NCBI GenBank assembly: GCA_900768465.1
Contig: CAAGCY010000003.1
Location: forward strand, 1-64,000
Source: Alphaproteobacteria bacterium
GTDB lineage: Bacteria; Pseudomonadota; Alphaproteobacteria; CAAGCB01; CAG-977
DNA length: 64,000 nucleotides
Reading direction: 5' to 3'
The position numbers were made by a program, and so were the translations under genes. The notes under the pieces are model-generated. The model saw only the letters and a program-made list of their open reading frames with translations. It did not search any database and was not told the DNA's origin. Positions 34,499 to 43,575 of this stretch are shown piece by piece. Within the stretch, counting starts at the first letter, position 1. Each line of letters begins with the position of its first letter.

Positions 34499-35460
34499 AC
34501 GAAATTTTGGCGAAAATCCTTGCCGTGTTCCAAGACTTCAAGCCGTCGGCGGAAGTGTGCGGATCGGCGCTGCGGTATGCCGCGCTGATTGTTTTTTCCT
34601 CCGTCCTGCTGCGGATTTTCGAAGAACGCCTGACCGCGCGGATTCAAATGCGCCCGCCGCGCAAAGCGTTTGCTTTTTTCGCGGAACCCGTCAAAGCGTT
34701 TTTCAAAGAGCCTTTCGTTCCGTCCAGCGCGCAAAAAGCCGCTTATCTGTCCGCTCCCGTGTTTGCGTTGGCGACGGCGGTGTTTTTTTGCTTTTTCCTG
34801 TCGGTCGGTTCGGACTTTGAAACGTCGTTCGGGGCGCTGTATTTGCTGTTTGCCGCGCCGTTTTGCGTATACGCTTTTGTTTTGGGGGCGTGGGGCGGCG
34901 GGTCGCGGTTTGCTTTTTTCGGCGCGGTCAGAATGATTGCCCAAGCGTTGCCCGCTCAGCTGATTTTAAGCTTTATCGTTTGTTCCGTGCTGGTTTCGGC
35001 AGGCAGTGCGGATGTTTCGGAAATTATGAAGGCGCAGAAAAAAATGTGGTTCGTCGTGCCGCATTTCCCGCTGTTCCTGTTGTATCTGCCGTGCGCGGCG
35101 GCGGCGGTCGTGCAAACGCCGTTCAATTCCCCGAAAGCGGCGCGCGGACTGGCGTCGGGCGTTTACGCCGAATACGGCGGAATGCCGTACTGGATGTTGA
35201 AAACGGCGGAATCCGTGTTGTTGCTGTTGCTTTCGGCGTTCGGGGCGATTCTGTTTTTGGGCGGGGCGGAATCCGTGTGGGCGTGGGTTCTGAAAACAGG
35301 AGTGATTGTGTTGGTTTTGACCGTGATGAAAGTGTCTTTGTCCGATGTCAAAACGGGATTGCTGATGCGGGCGGGCTTCAATGCCGTATTGCCGTTCGTT
35401 GTCGCGTGGCTGTTTGCGACGGCGGCGGTTGTGTCGATGCTTCAAGGGGGGGCGGGGTGA
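34495..35460 (+). CDS. nuoH: complex I subunit H, divergent
   Basis: A 321-residue membrane subunit with about eight helices. Matches include LLRIFEERLTARIQMRPP (for the E-R-K-x-x-A-x-M-Q-x-R-x-GP segment) and VYAEYGGMPYWMLKTAE. The conserved loop AETNRAPFDLPEAESELVAG is here AAVVQTPFNSPKAARGLASG. Its arginine and all its acidic residues are gone. These normally form the entrance of the quinone chamber and the E-channel. It is coupled to nuoG by ATGA. Confidence 0.85.
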   Translation: MNEILAKILAVFQDFKPSAEVCGSALRYAALIVFSSVLLRIFEERLTARIQMRPPRKAFAFFAEPVKAFFKEPFVPSSAQKAAYLSAPVFALATAVFFCFFLSVGSDFETSFGALYLLFAAPFCVYAFVLGAWGGGSRFAFFGAVRMIAQALPAQLILSFIVCSVLVSAGSADVSEIMKAQKKMWFVVPHFPLFLLYLPCAAAAVVQTPFNSPKAARGLASGVYAEYGGMPYWMLKTAESVLLLLLSAFGAILFLGGAESVWAWVLKTGVIVLVLTVMKVSLSDVKTGLLMRAGFNAVLPFVVAWLFATAAVVSMLQGGAG

Positions 35461-35774
35461 TGTTCGATTTGCTGAAATCGCTGTCGGTTGCCCTCAAATA
35501 CGTTGTCGGGTTCGGCTGTTTGCAGCGGTTGCCCGCCGTCGCGCCCGATCGTTCCGACGTTCCCGAATACGATGCCGGAAAATGTGTCGGGTGCAAGCTG
35601 TGCGCCCGCGCGTGTCCCGCCAAAGCGATTTTCGTGTCGACCGTTCGGACGAAAGACGGCTGGCGAGTCGAAAAATTCAAGCTTGACGCCGAAAAATGCG
35701 CGCAATGCGTTTTGTGCGTCGAAGCCTGCCCGAAAGGGGCTTTGTCCGTCAAAGGGGAAAAAGAATGCCTGTAA
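35460..35774 (+). CDS. nuoI: complex I subunit I, two 4Fe-4S clusters
   Basis: A 104-residue ferredoxin-like subunit, shorter than the usual 160. It lacks the C-terminal extension. All eight ligands of N6a and N6b are present: C42, C45, C48, C52 (CVGCKLCARACP) and C80, C83, C86, C90 (CAQCVLCVEACP). The N-terminal amphipathic helix is kept. It starts inside the nuoH stop (TGATG) and overlaps nuoJ by 10 bases. Confidence 0.92.
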   Translation: MFDLLKSLSVALKYVVGFGCLQRLPAVAPDRSDVPEYDAGKCVGCKLCARACPAKAIFVSTVRTKDGWRVEKFKLDAEKCAQCVLCVEACPKGALSVKGEKECL

Positions 35775-36250
35775 TCGATTTTTGCATTTTTTCGGGATTG
35801 ATTGTCTTGGCGTCGTTTTTGTCGGTTGTTGTCCGCTCTCTGCTTTACGCCGTTTTTTTCCAAGCGCAAGCCATCATTGCCGTTGCCGGAATTTTGGCGG
35901 AACTGAATGCGTCGTTTGCGGGGTTTGCTTTGACGGCGACGGCGACGGCGGCTCTGCTGGCTTTTGTGATTTTTGCGATGATAGTGTCCGATGCGTTCGA
36001 CAGCGGCGACAGACTGCCGCCGAAAGCCGCAAAAGCGTCGCTGTTGTTTTTTGTGCTGACGGGGGCGGAAACGGCATGGCTGGTTTTCAAACCCTATCGG
36101 GCGGCGGACGAGGCGTTTTCCGCCGTTTCGCTGTTCGACGGAACGCTGTTTTCTTCTTACGGCGTGTGCGTTGCCGTGTTCGGCACAATCGTGTTGTCGT
36201 GTCTGGCGGGCGTTACGACGCTGACGACGACGGAAAAGGGGGAAGAATGA
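35765..36250 (+). CDS. nuoJ: complex I subunit J, divergent
   Basis: A 161-residue membrane protein with about five helices, assigned from its place between nuoI and nuoK and its helix layout. The third helix normally reads 'QVLVYAGAIMVLFLFVIML'. Here it is TATATAALLAFVIFAMIV, so the YAGA part that forms the pi-bulge is lost. The ATG is chosen because upstream starts lie deep inside nuoI. Overlaps nuoK by ATGA. Confidence 0.7.
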   Translation: MPVIDFCIFSGLIVLASFLSVVVRSLLYAVFFQAQAIIAVAGILAELNASFAGFALTATATAALLAFVIFAMIVSDAFDSGDRLPPKAAKASLLFFVLTGAETAWLVFKPYRAADEAFSAVSLFDGTLFSSYGVCVAVFGTIVLSCLAGVTTLTTTEKGEE

Positions 36251-36555
36251 AAATCGACGTTTCCATGGTTTTGATGGTCGGTCTGTTGCCCGTGTTGTTC
36301 GGATTGTGGGGTGTTTTGCGCCACAAAGGCGATTTGATGCGGCAGATTTTGGCGTTGTTGTCGGTATTTTCGGGGGCGGTGTTCAATTTTGCGCTGGGCG
36401 GCGCGCTGTTCCGCGATTCGACGGGCGTGGCGTTCGCTTTTCTGACCGCTTGTTTGACGGGGGTTTTGATGACCGCCTGCCTGTGCCTGTTTTTGCTGTA
36501 TTACCGCCGTCACAAGCATTTGGACGCACAGCGCATTGACGGGATGAAAGGCTGA
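36247..36555 (+). CDS. nuoK: complex I subunit K without its conserved glutamates
   Basis: A 102-residue three-helix membrane protein of exactly the usual NuoK length. Two glutamates normally sit in helices 2 and 3 and carry protons (E36 and E72 in E. coli). Here helix 2 reads QILALLSVFSGAVFNFAL and helix 3 reads AFLTACLTGVLMTACLCLFL. Neither helix has an acidic residue. It is the most telling loss in the membrane arm. The start overlaps nuoJ by ATGA. Confidence 0.75.
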   Translation: MKIDVSMVLMVGLLPVLFGLWGVLRHKGDLMRQILALLSVFSGAVFNFALGGALFRDSTGVAFAFLTACLTGVLMTACLCLFLLYYRRHKHLDAQRIDGMKG

Positions 36556-36557
36556 GA

Positions 36558-38351
36558 ATGTTTTTTTTGTTTTTACCCGTTATTGCTGTTTGCGCTTTGT
36601 TTTTGGCGACGTGTTTAAAGCGGAAAATCCCTGTTTTCGCCGTGGGATTCGTCTGTTTGGCGGGCGCGTTCGCGCGCATGGGGGCGATGAGCCTGAAAAA
36701 CGTGTTCCAAGGCAAAATCTACACCCGTAAAATTTTGCCGTTTTTGACTTTGAACGGTGTCGAATACGAATGGGGATTTTCCTTTACGCGCGCGGAGCTG
36801 GTGCTGACAAGCTTTATTTTGTTTATCGCTTTGCTGAGCCTTGTTTTCGCCAAAAGCTACCTGCAGCCCGAAAAAATCAACCGCTTTACGATGTTTTTGT
36901 GCGCGCTGGTGTTTTGCGTTTTAACCTGTATCGGATCGGACAATTTCTTTCAGTTTTTCGCGGGCTGGGAATTGTCCGTGCTGTTCGCCTATTTGCTGCT
37001 GCTGCTGTTTTTTGAACGTCAATCCGTGCGCCAAGCGGGCAATCGGTTCTTTGTCTGCCACGTTTTAAGCGATATTCCGCTATTTTACGCGTTTTATATC
37101 CTGATGAGCAAAACAGGCTGTTTTTTTGTGCCGCCGTTCATTCCCGTCGACAGCGTCGCGTTCTCGGCGGAACAGGCGATGACTTTCGGAATGTTGGTTT
37201 TAATCGGTTTAAGCGTCAAGCTGATGCTGTTCGCGTCGCCTTTGCCGCTGACGGAAACGGCGGAAATGTGCGTCCCCGTATTGGCGTTTGCCGCTCCCGT
37301 CGCTTTGGGCGGATTGGGTATCTACGCTTTGTACAACGCGTACGCCTTTTTTGAAGGGTTCAAAGCGGTGCGGACGGTGTTGTGCGCCGTCGGAGCTTTG
37401 ACCGCCGCGGCGGGCATTGTTTCCGCGCTGTGCCGCGACGACTTTAAAAACGTTTTGACGGGAATATTGTCCAGCCAGTTCGGGCTGGTGCTGACCGTGT
37501 TCGGTTTGGCGGGCAGAGACGCGGGTTTTTGCGCTTATATCGCTTTGATGCTGCCGATGTCGGGGCTGATTTTGGCGGCGGGGACGATTATCTACGCTTT
37601 GCGCGCGCAGGAAAACATCACCCGCATGGGGGGATTGAGCGCGCGTCTGCCCGCTTTGTTCTGGATTATGGGGCTGTTGAGCCTGTGCTGTGTCGGCTTT
37701 CCCGCCATCGGCACGTTCGGCGTATGGCAGGATTTGTATGCCGCTTTATACGTCAAAGGCAACTTCGGTTTCGCGTCGGGCTTTGCCGTTTTGTCGTTCG
37801 GGCTGGCGTGGGCGTTTGCCCGCATGCTGTACAACGTGTTTTTCGCCCCGCGCAAGATGATGCTGTCCGCCGTGGATGAACTGCGCCCCGTCGGCGCGGG
37901 ATTGCTGGTTCCCGTTTCCATTGTGTTAATCGCGGCGCTGTGTCAGGAAAAAATATTCGAACAATCCGTTTTGGACGATTTGTCCCGTTCCAAAGCGCTG
38001 GCGGTTTTGGCTTTGTCTTTGGTCGGATGCAGCGGATTGTGCTTCGGATTGTTGTATTTCAAGCGGCGCAAACATGAACAGCCGTTCGGGAAAGCGTGGG
38101 AAACGCTGGTGAAGCTGCTGTCGTTCGCGCCGGTTTATCGGGTGGTGATTGTTCGTCCTTGTTTGGCGGTTGCAAGGGGGTTGTGGTATTCCGTCGGAAC
38201 AGAGCTTTGGCTGGAAAAATTCCCGCGCGCCGTTCAAAATCTGGCTCAAAACATCCAAAAACGGCAAAACGGTCAGGTGAGCGCGTTTTTCACGGCGGTT
38301 TTAATCGGGCTGTTTTTGCTGGTTGCCGCCGCAATCGGAATGAAAGGATAA
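36558..38351 (+). CDS. nuoL: complex I subunit L (antiporter-like), partly degenerate
   Basis: A 597-residue membrane protein with the long C-terminal lateral helix extension. The helix-5 glutamate is kept (FFAGWELSVLFAYLL), as is a helix-7 lysine (GLSVKLMLF) and the CRDDFKNVLTGILSSQFG segment. The usual 'HTWLPDAM' has become PLPLTETAEMC, and the GFFSKD lysine has become FGVWQD. The proton path therefore looks incomplete. Two bases separate it from nuoK. Confidence 0.88.
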   Translation: MFFLFLPVIAVCALFLATCLKRKIPVFAVGFVCLAGAFARMGAMSLKNVFQGKIYTRKILPFLTLNGVEYEWGFSFTRAELVLTSFILFIALLSLVFAKSYLQPEKINRFTMFLCALVFCVLTCIGSDNFFQFFAGWELSVLFAYLLLLLFFERQSVRQAGNRFFVCHVLSDIPLFYAFYILMSKTGCFFVPPFIPVDSVAFSAEQAMTFGMLVLIGLSVKLMLFASPLPLTETAEMCVPVLAFAAPVALGGLGIYALYNAYAFFEGFKAVRTVLCAVGALTAAAGIVSALCRDDFKNVLTGILSSQFGLVLTVFGLAGRDAGFCAYIALMLPMSGLILAAGTIIYALRAQENITRMGGLSARLPALFWIMGLLSLCCVGFPAIGTFGVWQDLYAALYVKGNFGFASGFAVLSFGLAWAFARMLYNVFFAPRKMMLSAVDELRPVGAGLLVPVSIVLIAALCQEKIFEQSVLDDLSRSKALAVLALSLVGCSGLCFGLLYFKRRKHEQPFGKAWETLVKLLSFAPVYRVVIVRPCLAVARGLWYSVGTELWLEKFPRAVQNLAQNIQKRQNGQVSAFFTAVLIGLFLLVAAAIGMKG

Positions 38352-38355
38352 TCGG

Positions 38356-39813
38356 ATGCCGCATTTTTCCTTGATTTTCATTTTGTTGGCGATGCCTTTG
38401 CTGGGCGCGCTGTTTTTGCTGTTCATCCGCGGAGACGAACAGCGGACGGCGGGCAACGCTTACGCTGTTTCGATGCTGATTTCGGGATGCACGTTTTTGA
38501 CGGCGTTGATTGCGTGGGCGTTTTTCGGCGCGCATAAAACGGACGTCTTTTCCGCCGTGTTCGTCAATATGCCGACCTTTAAAGTCAGCATGCGCGTGGG
38601 AATGGACGCTTTGACGCTGTTTTTCGTTTTGCTGATTTCGTTTCTGACTTTGCTGTCCGTGTTCATCAGCCGCAAAAACGTCAAAACAAAAGTGCGCGAG
38701 TATATGTTTTTGACTTTGATTGCGGAATCGTTTCTGCTGACCGCCGTGTGCGCGCGCGACTTGTTTTTGTTCTACGCCGCGTTTGAAGCCGCCGTTATCC
38801 CGCTGTTTTTGCTGATTGCTCTGTGGGGCGTGGAGCGGCGCGCGGTAACGCCGTACCGTTTCGGGCTGTTCGCGATAGCGGGATCCGTGTTTTTGCTGAC
38901 GGGCGTGTTCGTCCTGTACCACCAAGCGGGATCTTCGGATTTCGCAGTTGTCGAATCCGCCGCTTTCACGCCGTTTTACCGCAAGCTGGTGTTCGGGCTG
39001 TTTTTGGGGGCGATGGCGTTCAAAGCGCCGCTGTTTCCGTTCCATTTCTGGCTGACGGATTCGCTTGCCGAAGCTCCCGCCGCCGCGGGCGTGCTGATTT
39101 CGGGCGTGTATTCAAAACTGATTTTCTATGCTTTCGTTCGTTTTGTGATTCCCATTGCGGGTGCGGAAATCGAATCCGCGCTGCCGTATTTGTGCTGTTG
39201 GGCGCTGGCGACCGCTTTGTACGGCGCGCTGATTGCGGGAGTGCAGGAAGACATCCGCTTTATTGCGGGATTCGCCCACTTGACGCAAACGGGCTTGCTG
39301 GCTTTGGGATTGTTTTGCCTGACACCCGAATCGGTGCGCGGCATGTTGTTTTTGTCGGCGGCGCAAGCCGTTTCCATGGCGGCGTTTCTGCTGGCGTGCG
39401 GCGCGCTGTGGCAAAGGGTCGGCTATGTTCAAAACATTGTCGGCGTGCTGTCCGTGTTTCCGTATCTGGGGGCGGTGTTTTTCCTGTCGAGTCTGGCTTT
39501 GCTGGCGTTTCCGCCGATGCCCGCTTTTACGGGACAGTTTTTGATTTTCCAAGCCGCCTTTGCCCAAAACAAAGCGTTCGCCGCGCTGGGACTGACGGCG
39601 GTAATGCTGTTGTATGTTGCGTTTTTCAAACACTTCAGCCGCTTTTTGTTCGGCGGAGGCGGGCAAGTCTGCGCCGCGGGCGGCGATTTGGGAAAAAGGG
39701 AGCGCACCGCCGCCGTATTGCTGGGTGTCGTGTTTTTGTATCTGGCGCTGACTCCGTCGCAAGTGTTCCGCCTGATTTCAGCCGCCGTCGACCCGTTGTT
39801 CGAGCAAGGATAA
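38356..39813 (+). CDS. nuoM: complex I subunit M (antiporter-like)
   Basis: A 485-residue membrane subunit and the best preserved of the three antiporter-like ones. The helix-5 glutamate lies in FYAAFEAAVIPLFLLIALWG. The helix-7 lysine lies in AMAFKAPLFPFHFWLTD, followed by AEAPAAAGVLISGVYSKL with the helix-8 lysine. The last conserved acid (GEF in usual NuoM) is GQF here. Four bases separate it from nuoL. Confidence 0.93.
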   Translation: MPHFSLIFILLAMPLLGALFLLFIRGDEQRTAGNAYAVSMLISGCTFLTALIAWAFFGAHKTDVFSAVFVNMPTFKVSMRVGMDALTLFFVLLISFLTLLSVFISRKNVKTKVREYMFLTLIAESFLLTAVCARDLFLFYAAFEAAVIPLFLLIALWGVERRAVTPYRFGLFAIAGSVFLLTGVFVLYHQAGSSDFAVVESAAFTPFYRKLVFGLFLGAMAFKAPLFPFHFWLTDSLAEAPAAAGVLISGVYSKLIFYAFVRFVIPIAGAEIESALPYLCCWALATALYGALIAGVQEDIRFIAGFAHLTQTGLLALGLFCLTPESVRGMLFLSAAQAVSMAAFLLACGALWQRVGYVQNIVGVLSVFPYLGAVFFLSSLALLAFPPMPAFTGQFLIFQAAFAQNKAFAALGLTAVMLLYVAFFKHFSRFLFGGGGQVCAAGGDLGKRERTAAVLLGVVFLYLALTPSQVFRLISAAVDPLFEQG

Positions 39814-39817
39814 TGCC

Positions 39818-41203
39818 ATGTTTTTAAAATCGATGCTTCCCGAACTGATTGTTGTCGTAACCGCTCTGACGGCGTTGGTGTCCCAAGCGTCGCCCCGCAA
39901 AGCCGCGCGGACGGTGACGGCGGGCTTCGTATTGGCGATGATAGCTGTTTTGGCGCTGAAAGGGCAAAGCCGAACGTATCAAGACGGGTTGTTCGTGTCG
40001 GATGCGTTTTCCGCAACAATCAAGACGATGCTGTTGATTTCGGCGTCGTTTTCGGCGGTGTTCGGCGCGGATTGGCTGACTTACAAGCGTTTTTCGCGCG
40101 GCGAGTACGCGGCTTTGCTCGCTTTTTCCGTCGCGGGAATGATGATTGCCGTGTCGGCGAACAACTTTTTGACGCTGTTTCTGGGATTGGAAGCCATGCA
40201 GATGCCGCTGATTTTTTTGACCGCTTACAAACGTCACGGCGAACGGTCGACCGAAGCGGGCGTTAAATCCGTTCTGGCAATGCTGATTTCTTCGGGATTG
40301 TTTTTGTTCGGCGTGTCCGTGATTTACGTTTGTTCGGGAACAACCGATTTCAGCCAAATCGCGTCGGCGGACAAAACGGCGGCGATGCCCGCTTTGCTGG
40401 TGGGCGTGTCGTTTATGACGGCGGGATTCCTTGTCAAAACAGGCGTGTCGCCGTTTCATTTGTGGTTGCCCGACGTGTACGAAGGCGCGCCCGCGCCCGT
40501 TACCGCTTTTTACGGAACAACCGTCCGTTTGGGCGTTTTGTCGGCTTTTGCCCGCGTGGTTGTCGTGCCGTTCGGCGACATGGGCTTTTATTGGAAGCCC
40601 GTGTTGGAAGCCGCCGCTCTTTTGTCGGTGTTCGGCGGGGCGCTGGGGCTGTTGGTGCAAACGAATATCAAACGGTTTGCCGCTTATGCCGTCGTGATGA
40701 CCAACGGTTTTGCGGTCGCGGCGGCGGCGACGGGCGGCTTTGCGGTGTTCGTGCTGTTCATCGGCATCAACACCGTTTTGCTGACGGGGCTGTTTGCCGT
40801 CATGCTTTCCCTGCGCGTCGGCGGCGATTTAAGCGAAGAACTGAAAACTTTAAAAGGACAGGGGCGCGCAAACGCCGAACGCGGTGCGCTGTTTTCTTTG
40901 GTGTTTTTGGGATTGCTGGGATTGCCGCCTTTGGCGGGTTTTTGGGCGTATTTCGCGGTGTGGAAAGCGGGCTTTGAAAGCGGCGCGGCGATTGTCGTCG
41001 CGTTGTTGGCAATCGGCAACATTCTGCCCGCGTACGTGTTTTTGAAAATCGTGCGGCAGATGTATTTCTTTGAAGCGTCGGACGATTTGAACCCCGCGCC
41101 CGAACCGATGAAAATCGCCATTGTTTTAAGCGCGGCGACATCCGTGTTTTTACCGTTCTTTTTGGGCGACTTGGGACATTTGATTCAACAAACGGTGTGG
41201 TGA
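39818..41203 (+). CDS. nuoN: complex I subunit N (antiporter-like)
   Basis: A 461-residue membrane subunit. It keeps the helix-5 glutamate (FLGLEAMQMPL), the helix-7 lysine (FLVKTGVSPFHLWLPDVYEG) and APAPVTAFYG. The next conserved lysine (PKAA) is an arginine (TTVRLG). The late GFxGKF lysine is gone (GFWAYF). It is the last nuo gene, with birA one base after its stop, as in many alphaproteobacteria. Confidence 0.93.
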   Translation: MFLKSMLPELIVVVTALTALVSQASPRKAARTVTAGFVLAMIAVLALKGQSRTYQDGLFVSDAFSATIKTMLLISASFSAVFGADWLTYKRFSRGEYAALLAFSVAGMMIAVSANNFLTLFLGLEAMQMPLIFLTAYKRHGERSTEAGVKSVLAMLISSGLFLFGVSVIYVCSGTTDFSQIASADKTAAMPALLVGVSFMTAGFLVKTGVSPFHLWLPDVYEGAPAPVTAFYGTTVRLGVLSAFARVVVVPFGDMGFYWKPVLEAAALLSVFGGALGLLVQTNIKRFAAYAVVMTNGFAVAAAATGGFAVFVLFIGINTVLLTGLFAVMLSLRVGGDLSEELKTLKGQGRANAERGALFSLVFLGLLGLPPLAGFWAYFAVWKAGFESGAAIVVALLAIGNILPAYVFLKIVRQMYFFEASDDLNPAPEPMKIAIVLSAATSVFLPFFLGDLGHLIQQTVW

Positions 41204-41204
41204 A

Positions 41205-41897
41205 ATGGAAATTATTTTTAAAGAATCGACTCAAAGCACGAACGAAGACGCCAAAGCTTTGCCCGAAAACGCCGATCATATCGCCGTTTGCGCGAAAACG
41301 CAGACGGGCGGACACGGGCGGCTGGGACGCAAATGGATAAGCCCCACGGGCAATTTGTACGTTTCGTTTTGTATCCGCTTGGACGGTCTGGCGTCGGCGG
41401 GGAATTACAGCTTTCTGTCCGCGGTTGCGCTGGCGCAAACATTGGAAAGCTTCGGATTGAAGCCGCTGTGCAAATGGCCGAACGATTTGCTGATTGACGG
41501 CAAAAAAGTATCGGGTATTTTGTTGGAAACCGACGGGAAAAGCAGATTGATTGCGGGAATTGGCGTCAACTTGCTGCCCGTTGGCGCGGAAGGCCTGATG
41601 TATCCCGTGACTTCGCTGGCAAGCGAAGGTGTGACCTCTACGCCGCAAGAGGTGCTGAACCGCCTGATTGAACGCTTTGAAGCGTTGGAAAAGCAGCCCT
41701 TTTCAACGGTTTTGGAGGAATGGCAACGCCGCGCTTACGGCTTGGGGCAGCCGATAACGGTCAATTTGCCGACGGGGAAATTGCAGGGAACTTTTTACGG
41801 GCTTGATAAGAACGGCGTGTTGCTGTTAAAGTGCGGACAACAAATTGTCAAAATCACCGCCGGCGACGTGTTTTTCGGCGAACAGGGAAAGAAGTAA
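41205..41897 (+). CDS. birA: biotin-protein ligase
   Basis: A 230-residue enzyme that attaches biotin to carboxylase carrier proteins through biotinyl-AMP. It has GGHGRLGRKW, CKWPNDLLIDGKKVSGILLE and AGIGVNLLP. There is no N-terminal DNA-binding domain, so it is not a repressor. It sits directly after nuoN and 4 bases before rnj. The coaX gene that often lies between birA and rnj is absent. Confidence 0.93.
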   Translation: MEIIFKESTQSTNEDAKALPENADHIAVCAKTQTGGHGRLGRKWISPTGNLYVSFCIRLDGLASAGNYSFLSAVALAQTLESFGLKPLCKWPNDLLIDGKKVSGILLETDGKSRLIAGIGVNLLPVGAEGLMYPVTSLASEGVTSTPQEVLNRLIERFEALEKQPFSTVLEEWQRRAYGLGQPITVNLPTGKLQGTFYGLDKNGVLLLKCGQQIVKITAGDVFFGEQGKK

Positions 41898-41901
41898 GAT
41901 T

Positions 41902-43575
41902 ATGGAAACGGAAGCTCCTCAATATATCGACGTTCCGAAGCAGGGATTGTTTTTCGTCCCGCTGGGCGGAGTCGGCGAAATCGGCATGAACTTCGGATTG
42001 TACGCGTGCGACGACAAATGGATTGCCGTCGATTGCGGCGTCGGATTCGCGGGCGACAGGTTGCCGGGGGTGGACATGCTGATTCCCGACGCGTCGTTTG
42101 CCGCTTCGATTGCGCCGAAAATCAAGGCGCTGATTATCACCCACGCGCACGAAGACCACATCGGCGCGGTCGGATTGCTGTGGCGCGACTTGAAATGTCC
42201 GATTTACGCGACGCCTTTTGCGGCGGAAATGCTGGAAACAAGACTGGACGAAGCGGGTTTGCTGGGGCGCGCTCCCGTCGAAATCGTCAACGAAGGCGAC
42301 TATATCGACTTGAAACCCTTTGAAGTCGAGCTTGTTCCGATAAACCATTCGATTCCCGAAGCGACGTCGCTTTTGATTAAAACGCCGTACGGTTCCGTTT
42401 TCCACACGGGCGACTGGCGTTTCGACGAAGACCCGATTGTCGGCAAAGCCCCCGATTACAAGGCTTTGAAAGAATTGAAGAAAGAACACGTTTTGGCGCT
42501 TGTCGGCGATTCGACCAACGTGTTTGTCGAAGAAGACGTGCCTGCCGAAGCCGAAGTGCGCGATTCTTTGGTGGACGTGTTCGCCAAAGCCAAAGGGCGC
42601 GGGCTGGTCGTGACGTGCTTTGCGTCGAATGTCGGGCGGCTGGAAAGCATTGCGTATGCCGCGGCGAAAAACGGACGCGAAGTCTGTCTGATGGGACGGT
42701 CGCTGTGGCGCGTCGAAGGCGCGGGCAGGGCGGCGGGCTATTTCCGCGGAATCAACGTGTTTTTGACGGACGAGGAAGCGTCGACTTATCATCCGTCCGA
42801 AGTCGTTTATGTCTGTACGGGCTGTCAGGGCGAACCGCGTTCGGCGATGAACAACTTGTCGTACGGCGTCGGCACGGTGCGATTGAACAAAGACGATGTG
42901 GTCGTGTTTTCGTCGCGCGTCATTCCGGGCAACGAACAGGCGATTGCGAACTTGCAAAACCGTTTGCTGGCGCGCGGGGCTCAGCTGGTGACGACCAAGG
43001 ATGCTTTGGTTCATGTTTCGGGGCATTCGGGCAAAAAGGATATGAAAAAGCTTTATTCTTTCATTCAGCCCGAAATCGCCGTTCCCGTTCACGGCGAAAC
43101 CGCGCATTTGTTCGAACATGCCGATTTGGCGAAAGAATGCGGCGTCAAGCAGGTTTGCTTGATTAAAGACGGCGACGTGCTGCGCCTTGCCCCCGAACCC
43201 GCCGAAGTGATAGGCGAAGTGAAAACGGGCGTAATGGCGATTGACGGCAAAAAAATCATTCCCGTCAATTCGGGTGTGCTGCGTCAGCGCCGTCGGATGA
43301 TAGAGGACGGAAGCGTCGTTGCCACGGTCGTTTTGGATAAAAGCGGAACGGTGTCGGGACAGGCGCAGTTTTCGGCGGTCGGACTGATGGAGCAGGACAG
43401 CCCCGAATTCGCGCAGATGGACGCGGCGATAAAGGCGGCGCTGGAAAAAATGCCGCCCGAAGCCCGCGCGGACGATAAAACGGTCGTCGACACGGTGAAA
43501 TCCTGCGTACGCAAAGTCGTGATGGAATCGTGCGGCCGCCGTCCGATGGTCGACGTGCATCTGGTTCGCGTGTGA
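41902..43575 (+). CDS. rnj: ribonuclease J
   Basis: A 557-residue metallo-beta-lactamase/beta-CASP ribonuclease acting on mRNA turnover and rRNA maturation. It shows ITHAHEDHIGAVGLLW (metal site), FHTGDWRFDE, LVGDSTNVF, HVSGHSGKKDMKKL and PVHGETAHL. A C-terminal domain follows (about 460-557). The ATG at 41902 is chosen; an earlier in-frame start lies inside birA. Ends in TGATG shared with the next gene. Confidence 0.94.
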   Translation: METEAPQYIDVPKQGLFFVPLGGVGEIGMNFGLYACDDKWIAVDCGVGFAGDRLPGVDMLIPDASFAASIAPKIKALIITHAHEDHIGAVGLLWRDLKCPIYATPFAAEMLETRLDEAGLLGRAPVEIVNEGDYIDLKPFEVELVPINHSIPEATSLLIKTPYGSVFHTGDWRFDEDPIVGKAPDYKALKELKKEHVLALVGDSTNVFVEEDVPAEAEVRDSLVDVFAKAKGRGLVVTCFASNVGRLESIAYAAAKNGREVCLMGRSLWRVEGAGRAAGYFRGINVFLTDEEASTYHPSEVVYVCTGCQGEPRSAMNNLSYGVGTVRLNKDDVVVFSSRVIPGNEQAIANLQNRLLARGAQLVTTKDALVHVSGHSGKKDMKKLYSFIQPEIAVPVHGETAHLFEHADLAKECGVKQVCLIKDGDVLRLAPEPAEVIGEVKTGVMAIDGKKIIPVNSGVLRQRRRMIEDGSVVATVVLDKSGTVSGQAQFSAVGLMEQDSPEFAQMDAAIKAALEKMPPEARADDKTVVDTVKSCVRKVVMESCGRRPMVDVHLVRV

